Of a DNA stretch of 64,000 nucleotides, positions 28,695 to 37,800 are shown in pieces (position 1 is the stretch's first letter; the number at the start of each line of letters is the position of its first letter). Source of the DNA: an uncultured Fibrobacter sp. (GTDB lineage: Bacteria; Fibrobacterota; Fibrobacteria; Fibrobacterales; Fibrobacteraceae); contig CAMKLO010000002.1 in the NCBI GenBank assembly GCA_946413655.1, positions 62,001 to 126,000 of the forward strand, given 5' to 3'. A program made the translations under genes and the position numbers. The notes under the pieces were generated by a model. That model worked only from the letters and a program-made list of their open reading frames with translations. It was not told the DNA's origin and did not search any database.

Positions 28695-29702
28695 ATGGCA
28701 AATGAAATGTTTTACGTGAAAATTGAAACGTCCCGGAACATAACGGTTTACGGGTTCTCGCGAAGCGCAACCGGGATTCTTGATTATGTTGATGGCGCAT
28801 CGGCAAAGGATGAGGATCTTTCGCAGATGCAGTGCGTTGACGGGAGTGCTTATTTCACGCCTTCTTGGTACATGTTCCTGCCCAAAGATCTGCAAGCGAC
28901 GATCAATGTCTATTTGTCTAGCGATGTCAAGAATCTGGATGTCGGGCAGTATTCGTTCTTGCTGCATATAGGCGCGCTGTTGCTTGCTGTCGATGAACGT
29001 GATGGCTTGCTTGTCGCCGAACTTTTACGCCGCCGCGTGACTGTGTTTTCGAGCTTTTTACCGCTTGTGCTTCACCTTATAAAGCCTGTGGCGGCGGAAG
29101 CTTTGTTTGCATATGTTTATGGCGGTTTCCGTGGCGATTCTAACTTTTCGCAGATTTACAAGGCTAATGTTCCGATTGCAACGGGCGAAACGGATGTTTC
29201 TGCGATTCTCCTAGAGGCTGCAAAGGATGCTCTCAAGCCGAATCCCGAAAAGGAATCTCCAGAAGAAATGTTCATCCGCTATTTCCGCGAAAAGGAATCG
29301 TTTGACTTTACGATCGGGCTTGTGGGCGCAACGAACCACCCCTGGATTGCTGGTATCGAAAAGTATGAATCCGTTGTAAAGGCGGCAACGGCATTTCGTT
29401 TCTTTGATGATGCTGCGGTTTGCATCAAAAGTCAGGAGTTCTTCGCATCGCTTGCGACCAAGGTGCAGGCGGAACCGTACAATCCGCATGACCACAATGC
29501 GATTAGCGTGAGCATTGATGACTTGGGGGCAAAGCTCAAGGGTTTTGTGTCTAAGAGCAAGGCGGGGTATCTGCGCGCGACGGGGGCTGCGATTTTGCGC
29601 AAAGCGCGCCCGAACGTGTTTGCGTACGGCTCTAAGCTGTGGCGCTTGGGTGCGGATCCGAGCTTCTTTGAAAATTCCATTGTCGTAAGAATTCACACAT
29701 AA
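28695..29702 (+). CDS. Protein with C-terminal HIRAN-like domain
   Basis: A 335-residue cytoplasmic protein with a strong AAAGGAGG site 7 bases before ATG 28695. The first 150 residues are not recognised. Near residues 250-310, AEPYNPHDHNAISVSIDD followed by GYLRATGAAILRKARP matches the HIRAN pattern (NPxDxNAIxV...GYL...A), a domain linked to binding of DNA ends in Rad5/HLTF and found alone in bacteria. No helicase or nuclease part is fused, so any DNA-repair role is inference. Single-gene unit with its own terminator, next to the AT-rich block but with a more ordinary composition. Confidence 0.6.
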   Translation: MANEMFYVKIETSRNITVYGFSRSATGILDYVDGASAKDEDLSQMQCVDGSAYFTPSWYMFLPKDLQATINVYLSSDVKNLDVGQYSFLLHIGALLLAVDERDGLLVAELLRRRVTVFSSFLPLVLHLIKPVAAEALFAYVYGGFRGDSNFSQIYKANVPIATGETDVSAILLEAAKDALKPNPEKESPEEMFIRYFREKESFDFTIGLVGATNHPWIAGIEKYESVVKAATAFRFFDDAAVCIKSQEFFASLATKVQAEPYNPHDHNAISVSIDDLGAKLKGFVSKSKAGYLRATGAAILRKARPNVFAYGSKLWRLGADPSFFENSIVVRIHT

Positions 29703-29713
29703 CACCTCACACA

Positions 29714-29756
29714 AAAATTCCCGCCTCTCGTTGAACGTGTGAGGCGGGAATTTTAT
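29714..29756 (+). terminator. Terminator after the HIRAN-like gene
   Basis: AAAATTCCCGCCTC (29714-29727) pairs perfectly with GAGGCGGGAATTTT (29741-29754) around a 13-base loop. The A/T flanks make it usable on both strands, and the next gene is convergent. Confidence 0.85.
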
Positions 29757-29778
29757 CAAATGCGAATTCGATGTAGGA

Positions 29779-29815
29779 TCATGGCCAATGACTAATGGCC
29801 AATGACCAGCAACCA
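29779..29815. repeat. TGGCCAATGAC tandem words between convergent genes
   Basis: TGGCCAATGAC occurs twice in tandem (TGGCCAATGACTAATGGCC and on), ending 3 bases from the stop codon of the minus-strand guanylate kinase gene. It shares the CAATGAC word with the array at 31541-31572. Confidence 0.5.
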
Positions 29816-29817
29816 AT

Positions 29818-30378
29818 TTACTTCTGGTTCAAAATAGCACGGAGCTCGTCTGCTGCTTTTTGCAAGTCGTCATTGATAATCGTGTATTCGTACTTGCCCT
29901 TGGTCTTTGCAAATTCGATTTCTTTCTTGGCATTTTCGAGGCGAAGCTGGATAACTTCTTCGCTGTCGGTGCCGCGGCCGCGGAGACGGCGTTCCAGTTC
30001 TTCGTCGCTTGGAGGCATGATGAAAATACCGGTGGCGTCAGGATAGACCTTGTCGAAGTTTATTTTTCCGAAAACATCGATGTCAAACAGCACACGGTTC
30101 CCTTCGGCGAGCGTTTTCTCGACAAAGCTCTTGGGCGTTCCGTAGTAGTTGCCGTGAACCAAATTGTATTCGACCAGGGCGTTGTCCTTGATCATCTGCT
30201 CGAATTCTTCTTTGGTCTTGAAGAAGTAGTGGACTCCGTCGATTTCGCCTTCGCGCGGTTTGCGCGTTGTTGCGGAGATGGAATACTTGATGTCCGGAAA
30301 GTCCTTGATGACAAGATCCTTGAGAGTGGTCTTGCCTGCGCCGCTGGCGGCACTCATAACGAAAAGCTTGTTTTTCAT
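29818..30378 (-). CDS. gmk: Guanylate kinase
   Basis: A 186-residue enzyme that converts GMP to GDP with ATP. The P-loop SAASGAGKTTL is at residues 9-19, the GMP-binding segment is YSISATTRKPREGEIDGVHYFF, and HGNYYGTP, VLFDIDVFG and IFIMPPS are all typical. Length is normal. It follows the GT2 gene by 113 bp on the same strand across a palindromic repeat. No strong ribosome-binding site is seen before ATG 30378. Confidence 0.96.
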   Translation of the reverse strand: MKNKLFVMSAASGAGKTTLKDLVIKDFPDIKYSISATTRKPREGEIDGVHYFFKTKEEFEQMIKDNALVEYNLVHGNYYGTPKSFVEKTLAEGNRVLFDIDVFGKINFDKVYPDATGIFIMPPSDEELERRLRGRGTDSEEVIQLRLENAKKEIEFAKTKGKYEYTIINDDLQKAADELRAILNQK

Positions 30379-30430
30379 TTTTTAGTTGATTGTCAATAGT
30401 TTTTTCGAAAACTTAAAAAAATCAAAGCAC

Positions 30431-30459
30431 GGAGATTCCCGATTAAATCGGGAATGACA
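30431..30459 (-). repeat. GGAGAT...ATGACA palindromic repeat
   Basis: Same flanks as the copy at 10395-10424, with a different stem (ATTCCCGAT / ATCGGGAAT). It lies 3' of the minus-strand GT2 gene. Confidence 0.6.
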
Positions 30460-30491
30460 ATCCTAAATGCCTTAATTCTGAATTGTTCAGA

Positions 30492-31403
30492 TTATTTCTT
30501 GTCTTCGATGTACAGCGGTCGCTGCTTGACTTCGTCGTAGATTCTGCCGATGTATTCACCGAGGATGCCGATAGTCAAAAGCTGCACGCCGGCAAAGAAC
30601 ACGATGGCGGTCATGAGCGATGCCCAGCCGGGAACCGTTGTCGCAGGGGAGAGGAACTTTTCGAGGATGGACCAGACGAACACGCCGAATCCGACAATCG
30701 TTGCTATAAGTCCCAGATAAAAACTGATTTTAAGCGGAGCGGAACTGAATCCCGTGATGCCGTCGAATGCTAGCCGCATCATTTTCTTGAGCGGATACTT
30801 CGACGTGCCTGCGGTGCGTTCGGCGCGGTCGTACTTGACGCCAATCTTCTTGAAGCCGACCCAGCAAACGAGTCCGCGCAAGAATCTGCTGCGTTCCGGC
30901 AGGTTCTTGAGCTGATCGACAACGCAACGGTCCATGAGTCTAAAGTCACCGGTGTCAGGCGGGATGTCGATACTTGTGAGCCTGCCAATCAATCGGTAGA
31001 AGCAGAACGCCGTAAATCGTTTGAAGAGTGTTTCGCCTTTGCGCTTGTTGCGTTGGGCATAGACGACTTGGTAGCCTTCACGCCATTTTTCCATCATCAC
31101 AGGGATGAGGCTTGGCGGATCTTGCAAATCTCCGTCAATAATCACGACGGCATCGCCTTGCGCGTGGTCGAGACCGGCGCTGAACGCCGCCTGGTGCCCG
31201 AAGTTACGGCTGAAGTTAATGACCTTGTTGTTCGGCGTTGTCGGGAGCAATTCTTCTAGGATTTCGCGAGTGCGGTCTTTGGAACCGTCGTTCACGAAAA
31301 TGAGCTCATGCTCAATGTCCTTGAGTTCGTCTTCCAAGACGCGAAATGTCTCTGCGACAATTTCTTCTTCGTTAAAAACAGGTATGATTACAGATAAAAG
31401 CAT
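30492..31403 (-). CDS. Family 2 glycosyltransferase (GtrB/DPM1-like)
   Basis: A 303-residue membrane enzyme that transfers a sugar from a nucleotide donor to a polyprenyl phosphate. The GT-A domain shows VIIPVFNEEE, FVNDGSKD, the metal-binding IDGDLQDPP and DTGDFRLMDR. Two C-terminal membrane segments (about residues 230-252 and 265-287) are typical of GtrB and ArnC-like proteins. It lies directly downstream of a GT-C transferase gene, which would use the lipid-linked sugar on the outer face of the membrane. TATAATTA just before ATG 31403 suggests a short-leader promoter. Confidence 0.9.
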   Translation of the reverse strand: MLLSVIIPVFNEEEIVAETFRVLEDELKDIEHELIFVNDGSKDRTREILEELLPTTPNNKVINFSRNFGHQAAFSAGLDHAQGDAVVIIDGDLQDPPSLIPVMMEKWREGYQVVYAQRNKRKGETLFKRFTAFCFYRLIGRLTSIDIPPDTGDFRLMDRCVVDQLKNLPERSRFLRGLVCWVGFKKIGVKYDRAERTAGTSKYPLKKMMRLAFDGITGFSSAPLKISFYLGLIATIVGFGVFVWSILEKFLSPATTVPGWASLMTAIVFFAGVQLLTIGILGEYIGRIYDEVKQRPLYIEDKK

Positions 31404-31430
31404 AGTTTAATTATAGCAATTTGAAATACA

Positions 31431-31572
31431 GTTACTAGTTACTAGTTAATAGTTACTAGGGATTTTTTATATAAATTCTTCTAGTAAGTTGGTCATTAGT
31501 CATTAGCAATATAATCATAGCTTTGCCATCATACATAAAACTAATGACCAATGACTATTGACAAATGACTAA
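31431..31572. repeat. Two adjacent short-period arrays at the GT-C gene end
   Basis: 31431-31459 is GTTACTAGTTACTAGTTAATAGTTACTAG. 31488-31506 (AGTTGGTCATTAGTCATTA) is partly inverted at 31541-31572 as CTAATGACCAATGACTATTG and on. The stop codon of the minus-strand GT-C gene (31569-31571) lies in the last unit. A 16-base word of the first array recurs at 46351-46366. Confidence 0.6.
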
Positions 31573-34124
31573 GGTATAAGTACCGGGTTCACGATATCCA
31601 CATGGCTGCAGTTGATGCTCTCCTTGGGGATGGTTTTGATTGTCAGTTTTTGTACTCCGGTAACGTTTGCCTCGACTTTTTGCAATTCGCCGTTTTTGAA
31701 ATAAGGCGTTTTGAACAAAGTCTTGCTGTCGCCAAGAATTTCTACGGCAACGCCTTCGCTGCACAGGGATTCGTCGTCGAGCCCTGTCGAGAACTTGATT
31801 GTCGAGAACTTTTTCCCGATGTCGAACACAGTTGTTGACGATGCATGGATTCCGAGACCGTTTTCATAGAGCTGCCCGTTTACGTTGAATTTATGGCCTT
31901 CGATGCTTTCGTTCTTGTGCATCTTGCCCCATTCCTGCGTGTGGCTTTCGAACGGATAATCGACGAGAGGAACGGCTCCATTGGCTTTTTCAAAGTAGAA
32001 TTTCGAAATGTCGGCAAGTTTGCTCTTGGTCGCAGCGTCATGTACGACGTAACGCACGTGGTTGAATCCGGGCTGGAGCTTTTCGACCTCGATTTCTTTG
32101 CTGTATGAATTGGGAAGATATGGGGTCAAGGCGATTTTCTCTCCGTTCAAGAATAGCATGAATACCCAGTTGGTGGCTGCGTCTCCTTTTTCCTTGAGTT
32201 CGTATTTAATTCTCAGAGAGTTTACTTTGGTTTCTGCGGAATCTGCAGGAATGATATCCAAAGAACTTGTTGATATGATTTTCTCGGGGTTGTAATTCTT
32301 GCGTCCGTTGAACTTTGCGATTTGCACCCAGTAATTGTTTGTAATCAGGATGTTCTTGACTCCGGTCAAGTTCATTTCGCGTTCAAAGACGTCGCATGTC
32401 GTTGCGATGCGGTGCTCCACGGCCTTTTTGTGGTAGGTTTGGCTGTCCCAGCAGTCTAGTCCACGGATGTAATAGACTTCACCCTTGTACTTTTCGATGA
32501 GGTCATTCATCTGGGAATCGCTCATTTGGCGGGCGTTGTCGTAATGGATGGACGAGATACCGTAACCGACAAAGTGCCATGGACGGCCGTAAATAAAGAA
32601 GCGGTCCGCCTTCGGTTGTTCCTTGAGCCATCCGAGAATTTCGTGTTCTTCGATGGTCAGGTGATTGCGGTTGTACATGATGTTGTTGTTAAAATCGTTC
32701 TTGTAATGGAACGTCCAACCTGTAAAGGCGAGTGCAACAATCAGCATGGCGATAATGGCGTTTTTACCGTTCTGTTCCGTGCTCCCGGTCGGGGTCACAA
32801 AATACTGGACCATGTGCGTGATGGGAAGGGCTGCGACAAAGGCCATCGATGGGAGCATCACGAGGCTGTAGCGCTGGTTGATTTCGATGCTGAAATCGCC
32901 AGAAACGTTTTCGAGGATGACATACGTCTGGAGATGGTACAAAAGCAGGAATGCGAGAATCTTGAGGTAGTAGAAATCCTTTTTCCTAGCGTCATTGATG
33001 GCGCGGAAAATCAGATAAATGGCTCCGAGGACGAACAGATAGTTAAAGTAACTGAGGAACGGGTTCTCGAGTTCGCCATTGTTCTTGAGTGGCTTGGTCA
33101 TCACTTCCCAGTTCTTCGCAAGGTCTTCAAAGAAGTGCCCGTGCGCTTGGAACTCACCACCTTGGAATCCGAACCCTTGGAAGTAGCTTATGGTGAGAAG
33201 TGCCGGAACCGAGAAAAGCGAAAGTGTGACAAAGAAAACAGGAGCCTTGGCGCTTTTATTGTCGAAAAGTTTCGGGAGCGCAAAGAGAATGAATGCAAAA
33301 AGGCAGAAAATTGTCTCTTGACGGGTCTGCGCAAAGAAGGCGAGAATGAGGGCTAGGAGCGCCCAGTGCATGACGGTGTTCCTGTCGTAGGCCCACTTGA
33401 ACACGAGGAGCGAAAGCGCGGAGAGGAAAATGTAAAGCGGTTCGACGGACATCGAACGGAACTGGAATAAGATAGTTGGCTGGATAGCCATGAGGAGCGA
33501 TGCGAAAAATGCCAAGAGCGGCTGCCGTGTCCAGGCGACTATGGCAAGGAACATGAGCAGGAACGAGAGCGGCAACAACAAGAACTCTGCCGTGAAAATC
33601 CAACGGAGGTTTGTTCCGAATAGCGGCATGCCAAGGTAGTAGAGGAACGAAAGTCCCTTGGTCTTGAAACTGTTGGATGTCGAGTTGCATTTGAGGGTGC
33701 CATTTTCGAATTCACCTTGGTTGCATGTGCCGGATTCATGGTTGTAGTACATGCTCTGTGCGACCGACATAAAGACGCTTTCGTCGCTTTGGACTCGGTG
33801 GCGAGCCTCGATTTGCGTCCCCGCGAAGATGGATACTGCGACCGCAAATACGAGCACCATGATGCTTATGGACTTTTCGGGGAGAATACCTTTGATCCAT
33901 TCCCTGAAGTCTTTGTTCAAGAAGGCGAAAAGTATAATTCCTGCAATCAGCTGCGCTCCGAAAAGCGGAAGGGGGAGGTCCAAGTCCAGTTGCCGGATTG
34001 TCTCCCTGTGCTTCATGTTCGGAGCTAGGTAAATGAGGAATGGAATGGCGATTGAAACAACAAGGCCCACGAATGTTCCGGGGTGGGCCAAATTTTTGAG
34101 AATGTTATTAATAAAGGATTTCAT
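31569..34124 (-). CDS. GT-C membrane glycosyltransferase with C-terminal NPCBM domain
   Basis: An 851-residue protein with about a dozen membrane segments in residues 15-480. The first large outer loop carries QSDESVFM (the Asp-Glu pair usual in GT39/GT83 lipid-sugar-dependent transferases). Beyond residue 490 the protein is extracytoplasmic. Residues 700-850 or so form an NPCBM-like carbohydrate-binding beta domain (GLGIHASSTTVFDIGKKF, FSTGLDDESLCSEGVAVEIL). With the GT2 gene 165 bp downstream it forms a donor-maker plus transferase pair for envelope or protein glycosylation. The acceptor is unknown. The fused binding domain is not usual for ArnT-type enzymes. Confidence 0.78.
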   Translation of the reverse strand: MKSFINNILKNLAHPGTFVGLVVSIAIPFLIYLAPNMKHRETIRQLDLDLPLPLFGAQLIAGIILFAFLNKDFREWIKGILPEKSISIMVLVFAVAVSIFAGTQIEARHRVQSDESVFMSVAQSMYYNHESGTCNQGEFENGTLKCNSTSNSFKTKGLSFLYYLGMPLFGTNLRWIFTAEFLLLPLSFLLMFLAIVAWTRQPLLAFFASLLMAIQPTILFQFRSMSVEPLYIFLSALSLLVFKWAYDRNTVMHWALLALILAFFAQTRQETIFCLFAFILFALPKLFDNKSAKAPVFFVTLSLFSVPALLTISYFQGFGFQGGEFQAHGHFFEDLAKNWEVMTKPLKNNGELENPFLSYFNYLFVLGAIYLIFRAINDARKKDFYYLKILAFLLLYHLQTYVILENVSGDFSIEINQRYSLVMLPSMAFVAALPITHMVQYFVTPTGSTEQNGKNAIIAMLIVALAFTGWTFHYKNDFNNNIMYNRNHLTIEEHEILGWLKEQPKADRFFIYGRPWHFVGYGISSIHYDNARQMSDSQMNDLIEKYKGEVYYIRGLDCWDSQTYHKKAVEHRIATTCDVFEREMNLTGVKNILITNNYWVQIAKFNGRKNYNPEKIISTSSLDIIPADSAETKVNSLRIKYELKEKGDAATNWVFMLFLNGEKIALTPYLPNSYSKEIEVEKLQPGFNHVRYVVHDAATKSKLADISKFYFEKANGAVPLVDYPFESHTQEWGKMHKNESIEGHKFNVNGQLYENGLGIHASSTTVFDIGKKFSTIKFSTGLDDESLCSEGVAVEILGDSKTLFKTPYFKNGELQKVEANVTGVQKLTIKTIPKESINCSHVDIVNPVLIP

Positions 34125-34129
34125 AGACT

Positions 34130-34161
34130 AAAATATAAATAAAGCAAAATATTTTATTCAA
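34130..34161 (-). promoter_or_regulatory. Putative promoter of the GT-C gene
   Basis: On the minus strand, TTG (34161-34159) is followed 21 bases later by TATATTTT (34137-34130), ending 5 bases before ATG 34124. The TTG overlaps the last codons and stop region of the upstream barrel gene. The short distance implies a nearly leaderless mRNA. Confidence 0.45.
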
Positions 34162-34774
34162 TCTTGTTTTTTCTTTCGTGTGTCAGTTCGAATCCAATCG
34201 AGAGTTGGAGACCCAGTCGGCCTGCTGAAACGCGGAACATGGTATCGCGATCGCTAAACGATTTGCGAACGGAGGAATAGTTGTAGTTCACTTCGAGACC
34301 GAAATTGTATGGTAAAAGAAGTCCGACGCCGACATCGGCGAAGTAATTAAATGGACGTTCCCACCAGCTACCGTCGGTAGTCAGAGGTTCCATTGTCCCC
34401 ACCCTTGCGACCAAGAATGGGGTGACTGGCCATTCCTTATGGTAGGCCCCGAAAGAAATTTTTCCCCAAATTGGTAAAAATGCGGGGGTTATCGTTTGGT
34501 CGCCGTTTTTCTGGGCGCTCTTGTAACCGATGCCGAAACCATAACGAATTGCCGAAAATTCCGCCAAAAAGAGCATTTCCGCACCCCCGATAATAACATA
34601 ATCGGAGTTCCATTCTTTTTCTTCCTTAACGTCTTCGACATTTTTTTTGACGGTGACGTCAGTAGGAAATTCAAACTGAACTAGGGGACGAAATTCCAAG
34701 GCGTTTGCCGTGCTTATGAAACAAAGGGATAGCAATGCTGCTTTTATAATTTTCTTTGTAAATAAAAAGTTCAT
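34154..34774 (-). CDS. Small outer-membrane beta-barrel protein
   Basis: A 206-residue protein. The signal peptide ends near STANA. The remainder consists of alternating hydrophobic/polar strands with Tyr, Phe and Gly (IRYGFGIGYKSA, GVGLLLPYNFGLEVNYNYSS, GLQLSIGFELTHERK), typical of an 8- or 10-strand OmpA/OmpW-like barrel. No OmpA peptidoglycan domain. Divergent from the giant vWA gene and 29 bp upstream of the GT-C gene. Function unknown beyond a surface location. Confidence 0.7.
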   Translation of the reverse strand: MNFLFTKKIIKAALLSLCFISTANALEFRPLVQFEFPTDVTVKKNVEDVKEEKEWNSDYVIIGGAEMLFLAEFSAIRYGFGIGYKSAQKNGDQTITPAFLPIWGKISFGAYHKEWPVTPFLVARVGTMEPLTTDGSWWERPFNYFADVGVGLLLPYNFGLEVNYNYSSVRKSFSDRDTMFRVSAGRLGLQLSIGFELTHERKNKIE

Positions 34775-34826
34775 GTTTTATTCTCTGCTGTTTTGAGGAA
34801 TAAATTAGAAATTTTTTATAAATAAG

Positions 34827-34858
34827 TTGTATAAAGTTATTTTATTTTTGTAAATTTG
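34827..34858 (+). promoter_or_regulatory. Putative FCB-type promoter of the giant vWA gene
   Basis: TTG (34827-34829), 21-base spacer, TAAATTTG (34851-34858) exactly matching TAnnTTTG. A start about 6 bases later leaves a leader of roughly 20 bases with GGAAGAGG at 34872-34879 before ATG 34886. Confidence 0.6.
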
Positions 34859-34885
34859 GATAAAATTAGTTTGGAAGAGGTTTAT

Positions 34886-37800
34886 ATGCTAAGATGGACA
34901 ACTTTGTGTGTCGTTTTTTTTACATGTCTAGCAAATGCGGTCGTTGAACACGGAACTGTATTCCCGATAACAGAAACTGCGCAAACATACAGCGCCGAAG
35001 ACAATTATTACGATTCGACATATACCAATAGAGTTCGTTTCAGCTATACACCGGCAAAATCGGGACTGTGCACGGTATCTTCTTCGTATAAAGACTATTC
35101 GTTCTATAGATACCTCTACTACTATGAAACGGACGATACATTCTCCAATTACAAGAAATACGGATCTAGCTATTATACTCCGAGTCTGTCGTTTAAATGC
35201 GATGAAGGTGAAACCTATTATTTTGCTGTTGTCGTAAGTTCTTCCAGCGATTACGACGAATATTTTGACATTAAAATGGTTCGGCGAGACATTGCTATTG
35301 TCTCTGTTCAAGGCCGGACTTATCCAGATACGGTTGCTCAGGACACCAGCTTGTCTATAACGGCCTCGTTGAATACCGGGGAACGTTTTGCTGGTTGGAA
35401 AATTGATGAAGGAACGGGTTCTTTTGTCGATGCGAAATCCAGGAGTACGTATTTTACGCCGACATCGGAAAAAGTCACGCTTTCGTATAATGTCGAGAAG
35501 GGTGAAGTGTATGAGATTACAAAGACAGAGAAAAAATACAACCTGTACGACAACTATTATTCGATATCTACGAGCAGCGGCGTCCGATTCTTTTTCGTAG
35601 CACCAGCAGATGGTGGCTATGTCTTTAATTTAAAAAAAGATAGTACGGAATACGCTTATTTTAGGCGCTATCCGACAGGGACGTTCTCGAGTTATGAATG
35701 GTATAAATATACATACAATGTTGCTTCGGATTCCCTTGCGCTTGCGGCCGGAGACTCCGTCTTTTATACAGTGACGAGCGGTAATTCAAGAGACTCGTTG
35801 ATGTCTTTTAGCATCAGTTATGATACATTGCCGACAGTGAAGCTTACTGTTGAAAGTTCGTCCCCGGAATGTTCTACAACGGTGAAATCAAAAAAAGTTC
35901 TTGAAAATACGATTGTCTTTATTGAAGCTATTGGCAATAAGGGGTACCGCCCTGATGGATGGACTTTAGTGAGTGGCTCGCATAAGTTTAGAGATTCAAC
36001 AGCATATAGCATTCGCGATACGATTGAGTCGGATACGAGAATTAGATTGAATTGCCGAGAAGCGAAGCTTATTGATGTTACCGATAAACCGCAGACTTAT
36101 ACTCCCAGTAAGGATTTCTATGAAATATCGCCGAGTAACGGTATGAAATTCCGCTACGAAGCTCCGACACCGGGAATATACGTATTGCGCTACCAATCGA
36201 ATGGTTTTAGTGGCACGTATCGTTATCATGGGAACGATTCTACGTTTATGTCAACAAAAAAATCTGCTAGTGGTTCTTCGACATATTTTTCATTTAATCT
36301 CGGGGCGTCTTCTGGCGGCGAAAGGTTATATTCAAGTGTAGTTCCATATTCGGAATATTATTGGCCTTACTCCGTTTCTGTTGTGGCGCTACCGGCCGGA
36401 ACAGTGAATATAGATGGACAGACGAAAGTCGATACGCTCGCAATTGGCGATTTTTTGGATGTGACAGCTCCTTTGGATTACGGTGCTCACTTTGAACATT
36501 GGACGGTTGTGTCCGGGAAGGGCTCTTTCTCAGATAGTTCGCTTCGTACGTCGAACTTTACTCTTAAAGAGTCGGCTGTGATTAAACCGGTGACCTCGAC
36601 GTTGCCGTTATATGAATTGACCGATCAGTTCAAGGGTTATACTTTTAAAAACAATGGCTCTCAATCTCGAAGCAATAAATATGGTATCCGAGCATATTTT
36701 AACCCTCCGGAAGACGGGATGTATGGCATACAGATGAAAACTTCGAGAGGGGCGTACATATACAATTATACGACAGATTCGTCTTTCTTCTCTTATTCCA
36801 GTATGTTATGCTCTATGGGCGGATGCAGGATGATGCGAACTCTCACTGCCGACAATAAGCAGTATTATCAGTTTGTACAGTCGACAGAAACTTACATGGG
36901 TGATAGTGTCTGGATCAGAGCCGTAAAAACGCTGAAATTGAGGTCAGATACATCGGGTGCGGGGTATGTGTATGTCGGATTGGATTATCGAAACTATGAC
37001 TCAACATATGTTGTTGGGGATTCTGTTCCTATAAAGGCTTTTACAGATGAGGATGACCAAAAGTTTAGCAAGTGGACCGTATCTTCAGGGTCTTGCAAAA
37101 TCATTGATCCGACAAAATCCAGCACCTACGCTGTTCTTAATGGCGATTGTACGGTCAAGGCCCATTTTGTTACGGGTACGATGTATAAAATTACGGATGT
37201 CGCCACGAAATATACGCTTGTTGACAATTTCTATTCCAGGGCGCCATCCTATGGCGTAAGGTATTTCTTTGTCGCTCCGACGGATGGCTCCTATACGTTC
37301 GCTTTCCGTAGCATAGATATGTACATGACTATTGAACGCTATTCGGACGGCTCGTTTAGTTCTTCGGTGAACAGGTATAACGGTACTTATTCCCGATATG
37401 AAACATATAATCTTACGGCAGGAGATTCCATTTTCTACATAGTGAAAAATTACTATACAGCAGATACGTTAAAGCCATTCTGGGTGAACTATTCTCAATC
37501 CAAAATCAATATCGAAGTGACTGCTGGCGACAATGGTTCTGTTTCTCCGTCTCGTTATACGGATGCTTGGAGCGGAGCGGCTTATCCCATTACGGCCACA
37601 GCAAATTCTGGGTACCGTTTTGACAAGTGGGTCTTTGAATCGGGTACTGGAACCTTTGATGATCCGGACTATTATAGTACGGTTGTCTTTGCTGCCGAAT
37701 CCGTGACGGTAAAAGCCTTGTTTAGACGGGGCGATATCTATCCGCTTACAACGACTGCGGAAACCTACAACTTCCAGAAACACTATTTCTCTGATAAGCA

